From NCBI RefSeq assembly GCF_901827175.1, contig NZ_LR594662.1, forward strand, positions 1,364,001 through 1,428,000: 64,000 nt of DNA, given 5' to 3'. The stretch comes from Variovorax sp. RA8 (GTDB taxonomy: Bacteria; Pseudomonadota; Gammaproteobacteria; Burkholderiales; Burkholderiaceae_C). Under the pieces are notes generated by a model. It ran no database searches, was not told the DNA's origin, and saw only the letters and a list, made by a program, of their open reading frames with translations. Each line of letters starts with the position of its first letter. Within the stretch, counting starts at the first letter, position 1. Positions 1 to 7,758 of the stretch are shown here, one piece after another. The position numbers and the translations under genes were made by a program.

Positions 1-2
1 GC

Positions 3-653
3 CTGGACATGCTCGATCCGATGTCGGCCAACCTGGTGGCGTTGGCCCGCATGGCCACGGGACAGGTCGCCGAGGCGGTGCCCGTGTACGAGGACCTCGT
101 GGCGCGCATCCCCGACATGAGCTTTCCGATCTCGAGCTTGCTGCGGGCCCATGCCTTCCTGCAGGATTGGACGGCGGTCGATCGCCTGCTCACGCTCGCG
201 GCCACGCGCCCGCTGCGCGAGTTCCAGGACACCATCCCTTTCGTCCGCGCCAAGCGCGACCCGACGCCTGAGCACATCGGCGCCTGGCGCAGCGAGTTCG
301 AGGCGCACGTGATGATCACCGGCGGTGTGGACGTGGCCCGCCTGGTCTATGCCGCGCACCTGGGCCTGGTCGACGAGGCCTTCCGTGCTGCCGATGGTGC
401 CCGCCTGGGGCCTGCAGGGGCCAGCACCGACATCATGGGCCCCGACGGCTACCGCACCGCGCTGCTGTTCCAGGCCAGCATGCCCGAGCTGCGCAACGAC
501 CCACGCTTCCCGCGGCTGTGCGCGCGGCTGGGGCTGGTGGAGTTTTGGCTCGCCAGCGGCCAGTGGCCCGATTGCGCGGACGAGGTGCCCTACGATTTCC
601 GGCAAGAGTGTGAATCGGCCAAGGGTGTGCCCAGGGAGATCTTCGGGTTTTGA
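3..653 (+). CDS. C-terminal part of a TPR-type protein (5' truncated)
   Basis: The reading frame is open from the first bases of the window, so the start lies upstream. What is visible is about 216 residues of helical, alanine/leucine-rich repeats of the tetratricopeptide kind, ending in a block (GLVEFWLASGQWPDC) that is typical of the C-terminus of adenylate-cyclase-like or winged-helix regulators that carry TPR arrays. These families use the N-terminal part, not visible here, for catalysis or DNA binding, so the function cannot be named. The next gene is 189 bp away on the same strand, with no sign of coupling. Confidence 0.6.
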   Translation: MDMLDPMSANLVALARMATGQVAEAVPVYEDLVARIPDMSFPISSLLRAHAFLQDWTAVDRLLTLAATRPLREFQDTIPFVRAKRDPTPEHIGAWRSEFEAHVMITGGVDVARLVYAAHLGLVDEAFRAADGARLGPAGASTDIMGPDGYRTALLFQASMPELRNDPRFPRLCARLGLVEFWLASGQWPDCADEVPYDFRQECESAKGVPREIFGF

Positions 654-842
654 AGGCGCAACATGGTTCAAGTACCCGCGTCATTTCATGCGGGTGGTCG
701 AGTCGGGCATCCTCAGAATCCGGGCCAACAGCAGCCAGTCGACAAGGGCACCGGTACGCTGGTTGCTCGGTAAGAGCATCCGCCCGGCTGGAGGCCAATT
801 CCCCCCGAATATGCGACATCGTTGAAAGAGGGACCGAAGGAC

Positions 843-1277
843 ATGACAGTCAAGCGAATGGACAACGTCCTGATAGTTGTCGACGATCTCGAAGCAGTGA
901 AAGCGTTCTTCATCGAGTTGGGCCTCGAGCTTGAGGGCCAAACCACGGTTGAAGGGCCTTCTGTCGGGAGCCTCATAGGGCTTGGAGACGTCCGAGCCAC
1001 CCTCGCGATGCTGCGGACTCCCGATGGGCAGGGAATTGAACTGGACAAGTTCCACACGCCAGATGCAGTCAGGTTTGGACCCGTGAAAGCGCCGGTGAAC
1101 GCTTTGGGTCTTCGTCGCATCATGTTTGCCGTCGATGACATCGACGCTGTCGTTGCGCGGATGCAGGCCCATGGCGCAGAACTCATTGGCCAGATGCAGT
1201 ACGAGAAAGCGTACCGGCTCGCCTACATGCGTGGGCCTGAGGGCATCATCGTCGGGCTTGCCGAGCAGCTCGGCTAG
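843..1277 (+). CDS. VOC (glyoxalase/bleomycin-resistance) family protein
   Basis: A 144-residue protein with two beta-alpha-beta-beta-beta halves: the first opens with MDNVLIVVDDLEAVKAFF and the second with LRRIMFAVDDIDAVVARM, as in the vicinal oxygen chelate fold. Such proteins bind a divalent metal and act as lyases, dioxygenases or drug-binding proteins; the sequence does not decide which. The ATG at 843 is preferred over an upstream TTG at 822 because GGGACCGAAGG precedes it at a suitable distance. Its 3' end overlaps the convergent TetR gene by 32 bp. The same enzyme class is often stress-induced, but nothing here shows its substrate. Confidence 0.75.
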   Translation: MTVKRMDNVLIVVDDLEAVKAFFIELGLELEGQTTVEGPSVGSLIGLGDVRATLAMLRTPDGQGIELDKFHTPDAVRFGPVKAPVNALGLRRIMFAVDDIDAVVARMQAHGAELIGQMQYEKAYRLAYMRGPEGIIVGLAEQLG

Positions 1278-1890
1278 GGGTGGGCGGCTCGCTCGCTCCG
1301 GCACTCGGACTATCCAGCGCCCCGATGGCCACGCGGACCGCCGTTTCGAGAGTCTTCCGGCCGGGCCGCGTCTTGGCCAGGACATTGAGCCCTTGCACGG
1401 TGCAGACGAGAAAGGCCGCGGCCTCTTGGGACGGAACGCCCGGCGGCAGCTCGCCCTCGCGCCGGGCGCGCTCGATCGCGCCCGCGAAAGCTGCTTCGAG
1501 CCGAGCCAGGTGCAGCCGGAAGGCCTGCGCGATCTCGGCGTCCGTCATGGCGAACTCGACGACCGAGTTGGTGACGAGGCAGCCCCACTTGCGCTTGCCC
1601 TCGACCATCGCGCCGACGAGGCTCTTGAAGTAGTCGAGGATGCCTGCAAGACCCGACGGGTTGCCGTTCAAACGCTCGATCGCCTGCTGCGACACCTCGC
1701 CCATATAGCGTTGCAGGGCCTGGACGAAGAGTCCGCGCTTGTCACCGAAGGCCGCGTACAGGCTGCCGGAGTTCAGCCCCGTGACGCGGCAGATCTCCTG
1801 CATGCCGACGGCGTCGTAGCCTCGCTCCCAGAACACGTCGACGGCCTTGTCCAGTACCTCGCCGGTGTCGAAACTTCTTGTACGTCCCAT
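1246..1890 (-). CDS. TetR/AcrR family transcriptional regulator
   Basis: A 214-residue protein with an N-terminal TetR helix-turn-helix (residues about 10-55; GMQEICRVTGLNSGSLYAAF) and a helical ligand domain. The segment KRKWGCLVTNSVVEF is typical of the TetR_C subgroup found with redox and electrophile-responsive regulators. It is transcribed divergently from the ketopantoate reductase/racemase-like pair, and the 116 bp between the two starts hold two similar 19-bp repeats, so it most likely represses that pair and itself. The inducer is unknown. The 3' end overlaps the VOC gene. Confidence 0.85.
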   Translation of the reverse strand: MGRTRSFDTGEVLDKAVDVFWERGYDAVGMQEICRVTGLNSGSLYAAFGDKRGLFVQALQRYMGEVSQQAIERLNGNPSGLAGILDYFKSLVGAMVEGKRKWGCLVTNSVVEFAMTDAEIAQAFRLHLARLEAAFAGAIERARREGELPPGVPSQEAAAFLVCTVQGLNVLAKTRPGRKTLETAVRVAIGALDSPSAGASEPPTPSRAARQARR

Positions 1891-1896
1891 TGCAAA

Positions 1897-1992
1897 ATTG
1901 TAGATTAATCAATCAAAAAAAAGTGGATCGTTGTTCTCGCCCGGCATGAACACGCCTTCTTAGTGTGACTAGAATTGTAGAACGATCATTCA
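1897..1992. promoter_or_regulatory. Two 19-bp TetR operator-like repeats
   Basis: ATTGTAGATTAATCAATCA (1897-1915) and ATTGTAGAACGATCATTCA (1974-1992) are imperfect direct copies 77 bp apart, one next to the tetR start and the other 14 bp before the ketopantoate reductase start. Each has a palindromic core (GATTAATC; GAAcGATCaTTC with one mismatched pair). This is the expected layout for autorepression plus repression of the divergent operon. Binding itself is an inference. Confidence 0.6.
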
Positions 1993-2006
1993 ACAAAAGG
2001 ACCGAC

Positions 2007-2930
2007 ATGAAAGTTGCGATCATGGGAACCGGCGGCGTCGGCGGCTACTTCGGCAGCAAGCTGGCCCTGGGCGGCTGCGATGTCAGCTTCATTGCGCGCG
2101 GGGCCCATCTGGCGGCCATCAAGGCTGGCGGCCTGCGGGTCAGGAGCGCGCTCGGCGATCTGCAGGTGCCGTCCCCCAAGGCGACTGATTCCCCGGCCGA
2201 AGTCGGCCCTGTCGATGTCGTCCTGTTCGGTGTCAAGCTGTGGGACACCCAGTCTGTCGCCGAGGCCATCCGCCCGCTGGTCGGCCCGCAGACCGTGGTC
2301 ATCTCGCTCCAGAACGGTGTCGTCAAGGACGAACTGCTCTGCGCCGCGCTCGGGCAGCACGCGGTCGCCGGCGGCGTTTGCTACATCGCCGCCACCATCA
2401 TCGAGCCGGGCGTGATCGGCCATGCCGGGACCATGCAGAAGCTCGTGTTCGGCGCGTACGAGGAGCGGCAGACCGAATGCATCCGGCGCTTTCACGAAGC
2501 CTGCGTGCGCGCCGGCATCGACGCCGAGGTCAGCGAAGACATCGCCCGCGTCATCTGGGAGAAGTTCGTCTTCCTGGTTGGCCTGTCGGCGACCACGGCC
2601 GCGACCCGCAGCCCCATCGGCAAGGTGCGCGCGCATCCTGCATCGCGCCGATTGCTGGAGGCGGTCATGCAGGAGGCGGTGGATGTCGGCCGTGCCCAGG
2701 GCGTGGCGCTGGCAGCGGATTTCGCGCAGGATCGCCTGCGCTTCTGCGACCAGCTGCCGGCGGACATGACAGCATCCATGTTGCGCGACCTCGAGCGCGG
2801 CAATCGGCTGGAGGTCGAGTGGCTGAGCGGCGACGTCAGCCGTCGAGGCCTCGAGCTCGGCCTGCCCACGCCGTTCAACACGGCGGTGTTCGACATCCTC
2901 GCGTTGCACGCCGAGGGGGCTTCCCGATGA
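2007..2930 (+). CDS. 2-dehydropantoate 2-reductase family protein (ketopantoate reductase-like)
   Basis: A 307-residue protein with an N-terminal Rossmann NADP site (MKVAIMGTGGVGGYFGSKL, GxGxxG) and the all-helical C-terminal domain of ApbA/PanE (EKFVFLVGLSATTAATRSPI). PanE reduces ketopantoate to pantoate in CoA synthesis, but many paralogues reduce other 2-oxo acids. The ATG at 2007 follows AAAGGA; an in-frame upstream ATG at 1965 would lie inside the operator region. The stop overlaps the next start (ATGA), so the two are translationally coupled. Pairing with a mandelate-racemase-like enzyme under a TetR regulator suggests catabolism of a hydroxy/oxo acid rather than CoA synthesis. Confidence 0.8.
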   Translation: MKVAIMGTGGVGGYFGSKLALGGCDVSFIARGAHLAAIKAGGLRVRSALGDLQVPSPKATDSPAEVGPVDVVLFGVKLWDTQSVAEAIRPLVGPQTVVISLQNGVVKDELLCAALGQHAVAGGVCYIAATIIEPGVIGHAGTMQKLVFGAYEERQTECIRRFHEACVRAGIDAEVSEDIARVIWEKFVFLVGLSATTAATRSPIGKVRAHPASRRLLEAVMQEAVDVGRAQGVALAADFAQDRLRFCDQLPADMTASMLRDLERGNRLEVEWLSGDVSRRGLELGLPTPFNTAVFDILALHAEGASR

Positions 2931-4015
2931 GCCTCACCCTGCGCTCGCTCACTGCCACCGCCGTCGTTGTCCCCATGGCCCGGCCGCTGTGGACCAGCGT
3001 GCAGGCCATGCGAGAGGCGCCGCTGCTGCTGGTCGATCTGCACACCGAGGAAGGTGTCGTCGGCCATGCCTACCTGTTCTGCTACCTGCGTGCTGCGGCG
3101 GGCGCCATCGCCGCTTTCGTCGAGGACCTGGGCACGCGGCTGCGCGGCCGGCCGGTGGTGCCTGCCTCGCTGCGCAAGGCCGTCGCCGACTATTCGCGCC
3201 TGATCGGCCAGCGCGGCGTGGTCTCCATGGCCGGCGCAGCGCTCGACATGGCGGCATGGGATGCGCTCGCCAAAGCGGCCGATCTGCCGCTGGTGCGCCT
3301 CCTCGGCGCCGAGCCCCGGCCGCTGCGTGCCTACAACAGCAACGGCCTGGGGCTGGTGGAGCCGCAGGCGGCGGCCGACGAGGCGCAAGAATTGCTGGCC
3401 GGCGGCTTCGAGGGCGTCAAGATGCGCCTCGGCCGACCGAGCGCCGAGGCAGACCTCGCCGCTGTGCGTGCGGTGCGCAAGGCGTTGCCGGACGAGGTGG
3501 CGCTGATGGTGGACTTCAACCAGGCCCTCTCGCCCCGCGAGGCGCAGAGCCGCGGCGCGATGCTGGACGGCGAAGGCGTCTTCTGGATCGAGGAACCCCT
3601 GCGCCATGACGATTACGTCGGGTACGCGCGTCTGCGGCAAACGGTGTCGACGCCACTGCAATTCGGTGAGAACTTCGCCGGACCCAAGGCCATGGCCGCA
3701 GCCTTGGCTGCCGGTTGCGTGGACTACGTGATGCCCGATGCCGAGCGTATCGGCGGGGTCTCCGGCTGGATGGATGCCGCCGCGCTGGCCGCTGCGCACG
3801 AGATCGAGATGTCCTCGCACCTCTTCCCCGAGGTGACGGCCCACCTGCTGGCCGCCACCCCCACCGCGCACTGGCTCGAGTACGTCGACTGGGCGGAGCC
3901 GCTGCTCCAGGCGCCGCTGCGGATCCGAGATGGCCTCGCGGTGCCCAGCGAGGCCGCGGGCTCGGGCCTGGCATGGGACAGCGACGCCGTGGAGCGTTTT
4001 CGAATCGACGCCTGA
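2927..4015 (+). CDS. Mandelate racemase-like enolase superfamily enzyme, Lys-to-Arg at one catalytic base
   Basis: A 362-residue enolase-superfamily protein that tracks Pseudomonas putida mandelate racemase almost residue by residue (offset of one). Metal ligands D196, E222 and E248, the D271/H298 base pair (MSSHLF) and E318 are all present. The first barrel strand motif is KMR (K165-M-R167) where mandelate racemase has KTK, so the (S)-face base Lys is Arg. The family abstracts an alpha-proton from a carboxylate; the product may be racemase or dehydratase. It starts inside the stop codon of the reductase gene and probably shares its substrate pathway. No gene follows for 195 bp, and the next is on the other strand. 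Confidence 0.85.
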   Translation: MSLTLRSLTATAVVVPMARPLWTSVQAMREAPLLLVDLHTEEGVVGHAYLFCYLRAAAGAIAAFVEDLGTRLRGRPVVPASLRKAVADYSRLIGQRGVVSMAGAALDMAAWDALAKAADLPLVRLLGAEPRPLRAYNSNGLGLVEPQAAADEAQELLAGGFEGVKMRLGRPSAEADLAAVRAVRKALPDEVALMVDFNQALSPREAQSRGAMLDGEGVFWIEEPLRHDDYVGYARLRQTVSTPLQFGENFAGPKAMAAALAAGCVDYVMPDAERIGGVSGWMDAAALAAAHEIEMSSHLFPEVTAHLLAATPTAHWLEYVDWAEPLLQAPLRIRDGLAVPSEAAGSGLAWDSDAVERFRIDA

Positions 4016-4210
4016 AGGCGGAGCGCCGCTGCCGGGTTCCTGTTGGCGCCCTGGCTGTTCCAGCGCCACATCCCGCAGTTGGTCGTGCAGCAACAACGAC
4101 CGCCAGGTCAGCCGCAGCGAGGTCATCTCCAACTACAAGAGGAGCGCTGGGCACGGGACGCCCCTGAGGAGTGCCTGCCTCCAACGCGACGAGATTCCGT
4201 GGCGGGCCGA

Positions 4211-4990
4211 TCAGCTCACCAGCGAGTACAGGCGCAGCACGCCGGCAGCGATCAGTCCCAAGCCCAGAAGCGCCGCCAGACGCTGCCCCTGCGGCATCAG
4301 CTTCTCGATCGCCACCGCGATCGACAGCGCAGCTACCCAGGCAAGGTTCATGACCCCGCCAACGAACAGCAGCGCCATCAATGCCCAGCAGCAACCCAGG
4401 CAGAACAGACCGTGGCGCAGCCCCATCACGAAGGCGCCGGATGCACCGTCACGCCATTCCCCAATCAGGAAGCCCATTGGCGTGCGGCAATTTGCAAGGC
4501 AGATGCGTTTGAGCGGCGAGAACTGGTAGGCGCCGGCCACGAGCAGCAGCACGCCCGTGAGCGCGGCCGACGTGCTGACGATCATCGAGTCGACCCAGCC
4601 CGCGGCCTGCAGCAACCATTGCAGCCCTGTGGCCACCATGCTGAAAGCGAACCACACCAGCAGATAGGCGCTCACAAAACTACGCGAGCGCTCAATGTCG
4701 CTGTTGCGGCGGCACAGCGCGACGAAGGCCTGCACCATCGGCAGCGCCGACGGCAGCATCATCGCCGCCATCATCACGGCCCACATGCACCAGACGGCAA
4801 GCAGGTTGTCCCAGTGCCAGGCCGATGACATCGGCATCGTCAACCGTGCCACCGGGTGACCCATGTCGAAGGCGATCCAGGCCAGAAAGCCCCAGCCAAC
4901 GAGGCTGAGCATCAGCAACCATGCCGCCGTTCTCGACGACATTGGTGTCGGTGCCTTCTGCGCCAATCGATCTGGCGATCTTGCGGTCAT
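4211..4990 (-). CDS. DUF2182 multi-pass membrane protein
   Basis: A 259-residue inner-membrane protein with about six hydrophobic segments. The second carries the methionine-rich stretch CMWAVMMAAMMLPSALPM, the hallmark of DUF2182, annotated as predicted metal-binding integral membrane protein. Near the C-terminus, HGLFCLGCCWALM adds a His and Cys cluster. Starts are uncertain: 4990 is used, and an internal ATG at 4942 would also precede the first membrane segment. It is divergent from the DUF1326 gene; these two families are frequently neighbours, so a joint, possibly metal-related role is likely. No biochemical function is established to my knowledge. Confidence 0.8.
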   Translation of the reverse strand: MTARSPDRLAQKAPTPMSSRTAAWLLMLSLVGWGFLAWIAFDMGHPVARLTMPMSSAWHWDNLLAVWCMWAVMMAAMMLPSALPMVQAFVALCRRNSDIERSRSFVSAYLLVWFAFSMVATGLQWLLQAAGWVDSMIVSTSAALTGVLLLVAGAYQFSPLKRICLANCRTPMGFLIGEWRDGASGAFVMGLRHGLFCLGCCWALMALLFVGGVMNLAWVAALSIAVAIEKLMPQGQRLAALLGLGLIAAGVLRLYSLVS

Positions 4991-5225
4991 TGATGAAGGC
5001 TCGTTGTCGCATCTGTAATCCGTTCCACGATCTGCTGCTCGGCGCTTCCTGTCAACCGGGATCGCCAGAGCTGCAAGCGGACATGCATGCGCTGCGAGGT
5101 GCCTGGGCTTGCGCTTGACGCGCAACGGGGGTACGGTGGAGCGACGCAGGCGCCATGAGGGGGCGTCATTCTGCCCACCCTGACCGATGCGCGACCCGCA
5201 CACCGGTCACCACCAAGGAGCGGCA

Positions 5226-5840
5226 ATGGCAAGCTGGAAAATCAGTGGCGAGTACATGGAAACCTGCAATTGCACTTTCCTGTGCCCATGCATAACCGCC
5301 AACCTCGCGGCGAAGCCGACCGAAGGCGACTGCCAAGCGGCGATCACGATGCGCATCGACCAAGGCGCGAAGGACGGCGTCCAGCTCGATGGCGTGTCGT
5401 TCATCGTCATGTTGCATTCCCCGGGCGTGATGGGTGCAGGCAACATAACGGTGGGGCTGATCATCGACGACAGTGCATCGGATGCGCAGGTCGAAGCCAT
5501 CAGCGCCATCGCCACTGGGGCGGCCGGTGGGCCGATGGCAGCGCTGGCGCCGCTGGTGGGGAAGGTCGCCGGGGTCGAGCGTCGTCAGATCCAGTTCGAC
5601 ATCGATGGCATGAAGCGCGTCGTGCGCGCTGGTGACCTCGTCGACCAGGCCTGCGAAGGCGTGCCCAGCGTATCGGTACCGGGGCAGGCCCTCGGCGTGG
5701 ACAACACGGCGCACCCCGTGAACAGCCGGCTCAACCTGGCCAAGGCGACGCGCAGCGTGTTCAACGTCTTCGGCATGAAGTGGAATGATTCCAGTGGTAC
5801 CCGCAACGGCCACTTTGCCCCGTTTGCGTGGGCCGGCTAG
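5226..5840 (+). CDS. DUF1326 protein
   Basis: A 204-residue soluble protein opening with [22 protein letters not shown], the Cys-rich N-terminal signature of DUF1326. The CNC and CPC cysteines look like a metal or thiol site. No signal peptide is seen. The ATG at 5226 follows AAGGAG by six bases, which settles the start. It lies head-to-head with the DUF2182 membrane protein across a 235-bp gap and probably works with it. The molecular function is unknown; the family name is all that the sequence supports. Confidence 0.8.
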   Translation: MASWKISGEYMETCNCTFLCPCITANLAAKPTEGDCQAAITMRIDQGAKDGVQLDGVSFIVMLHSPGVMGAGNITVGLIIDDSASDAQVEAISAIATGAAGGPMAALAPLVGKVAGVERRQIQFDIDGMKRVVRAGDLVDQACEGVPSVSVPGQALGVDNTAHPVNSRLNLAKATRSVFNVFGMKWNDSSGTRNGHFAPFAWAG

Positions 5841-5912
5841 TGGTCGGGTCTTTGGCCTGCGGTGTCGGCGCCTTGGGTCCGGCGGGGTCTGCGGGTCGAA
5901 CCGGGCGTTGCT

Positions 5913-6468
5913 TCAGACAGTGCTGCGCGGCACCCTGAGCTTGCGCACCACGCTCGACTGGCTGATGCCCAGCGCCTTCGCCACGCCGCGGGTGCTGCCA
6001 TGCGCGCGCATCGCCTCCTCGAGCAGGCCGGATTCGAAACGTTCGACCCGCTCCCGCAGCGATCCGCGGCTGGACAAGGTTCCAGCGTCGGCGGGCAGCA
6101 CGCCTTCCAGATCCGGCAGCCCGATCAGCGGCTGCGGGCTTGTCACGATCAGGCGCCTGCAGCACGGTGAGCAACTTGACCTGAAGGTCCGGCGCCATCT
6201 CGCCGATCTCGTCGAGGAACAGCGTTCCGGCCGCGGCCAGCTCGATCAGCCCGTGCTTGCCCTGGCGCTGCGCCCCGGTGAACGCGCCCGGCTCGTAGCC
6301 GAACCGCTCCGTCTCCAGCAGCTCGCGCGGCAACGCCCCGCAATTGATCTTGATGAACGGGCCTTCCGAGCGCGGGCTTTCGCTGTGGATCAGGCGCGTC
6401 ACGACCTCCTTGCCGACGCCGGATTCTCCCGTCAGCAGCACCGTGGAATTCACCTTGGCCACCCGCAC
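5913..6468 (-). pseudogene. Remnant of a sigma-54 dependent regulator with TyrR-type HTH
   Basis: Two fragments in different frames. The upstream one (6468 to about 6165) has the first half of the AAA+ domain: Walker A GESGVGKE, the sigma-54 contact loop GAFTGA and Walker [12 protein letters not shown]. The downstream one (6146-5913) ends with a TyrR/HTH_50-like helix-turn-helix, [21 protein letters not shown]. Roughly 110 residues between them (second half of AAA+, including sensor motifs) are missing, the frame shifts, and the upstream sensor domain is cut off by a stop. It therefore cannot activate transcription. The partner operon it once controlled is not evident nearby. Confidence 0.8.
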
Positions 6469-6829
6469 GGCCAGCTCCGCCGCCGTACACCCGGCTGCGC
6501 GATGCCGTCATTGCGCACCTGACGATGGCGGTAGGGCTCGGCCCGCTGCTGTCCAACGTGGCTGCTTCGGCCACATAGCAGGCGCAGGTGCAGCCGCGCG
6601 GGCTGCTTCGGCATGCCTCGCGTGTCAATCGCAGTTCGAGAGGGCCCCCCTCGGCCGTCAATGAATGCGGCCATCCCGCGTCGTGCTGTCGTGTGATCTG
6701 CGCCGCAGGAGAGGCGGGCCGCCGAATGCGACGCCTCGCGGGTCCAGGCGGTTATCCTCGCGTCTACCGCCCTGCGCAGACACCGTCAGCTCTGCAACGG
6801 CGCACCAGCCGGAAGCGAAGGTCTGAGCA
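6469..6829. other. Gene-free stretch between pseudogene and EamA gene
   Basis: No convincing coding sequence is visible on either strand over 361 bp. Short open frames here have no family features. The part next to 6468 is probably the decayed 5' portion of the sigma-54 regulator (an in-frame stop occurs about 40 bases upstream of its surviving AAA+ fragment). The part before 6830 must carry the promoter of the transporter gene, but I see no clear hexamers. Confidence 0.5.
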
Positions 6830-7732
6830 ATGAGCAGTAAAAATGCAAAAGTTCGCGGCACGGTCGAGATGACCGCTGCGATGTTGATCTCCGGGACCAT
6901 CGGCTGGTTCGTCGTGCGCTCTGGGCAGCCTGTCATCGATCTGCTGTTCTGGCGCTGCGTTTTCGGGGCCGCGACGCTGGTGGTGGTCTGTGCCTTCACT
7001 GGGGCGTTGGCCCTCAGGCCCACCCTCAAGAGCCTCGGCTGGGCAGCCCTGGGCGGTGCTGCAATCATCCTCAACTGGCTGCTGATCTTCGAGGCCTTCT
7101 CACGGGCGTCGATCTCGGTGGCGATTGCCGTCTACAACACACAGCCGTTCATGCTGGTCGCCCTGGGAGCGGTCTTCTTCTCCGAGCGCATCACTGCAAC
7201 CAAGCTCCTGTGGCTCGGCATCGCTTTCGCCGGCGTCCTGCTCATCGTGCAGGCGAGGCCGTCGACTGCGGTCTATGCAGGTTCCGACGCCGACTACATT
7301 TCCGGGGTCCTTATGGCGCTCGGCGCTGCGTTCCTCTACGCCCTCTCGGCGATCGTGACGAAGAAGCTCGGCAATATGCCGCCGCACCTCATTGCATTGA
7401 TCCATGTGTGTGTTGGCATGGTCATGATCGCGCCCTTCGCGAACCTGGCGAACCTTCCGACCGCCCCCCCTGCATGGGCCGATTTCGTGGTGATGGGCGT
7501 GGTGTACACCGGCTTGGTCTTCGTCCTTCTGTATGGCGCAATCCAGAAGCTACCGACGCACTCGGTGGGCGCCCTGTCCTTTCTTTATCCCATCTTCGCC
7601 ATGGCGGTGGATTTCCTGGCTTTCGATCACAAGCTCAAGCCGCTGCAATTCGTTGGCTCGGCAGCGATCCTGGTCGCCGCGGCTGGCATGAACCTTGGAT
7701 GGAGCTTTCCCAAGAGGTCGGTCACCGGCTGA
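6830..7732 (+). CDS. EamA/DMT family transporter
   Basis: A 300-residue inner-membrane protein with about ten transmembrane helices in two EamA repeats (first centred on VEMTAAMLISGTIGWFV, second on ADYISGVLMALGAAFLYALS), matching drug/metabolite transporters such as RhaT- or YdcZ-like exporters. The loop AVYNTQPFMLVALGAVFF is characteristic of the end of the first repeat. The substrate cannot be predicted. GAAGG lies about 10 bases before the ATG. It converges on the DUF2254 gene, with only 26 bp between the stops. Confidence 0.85.
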   Translation: MSSKNAKVRGTVEMTAAMLISGTIGWFVVRSGQPVIDLLFWRCVFGAATLVVVCAFTGALALRPTLKSLGWAALGGAAIILNWLLIFEAFSRASISVAIAVYNTQPFMLVALGAVFFSERITATKLLWLGIAFAGVLLIVQARPSTAVYAGSDADYISGVLMALGAAFLYALSAIVTKKLGNMPPHLIALIHVCVGMVMIAPFANLANLPTAPPAWADFVVMGVVYTGLVFVLLYGAIQKLPTHSVGALSFLYPIFAMAVDFLAFDHKLKPLQFVGSAAILVAAAGMNLGWSFPKRSVTG

Positions 7733-7758
7733 GCGCCTTATGCCCCGATGCGCAGGCA

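Noticed and set aside
2492..4132. 546-codon open frame on the minus strand
   Set aside because: Shadow of the reductase and racemase-like genes; no ribosome site or family motif.
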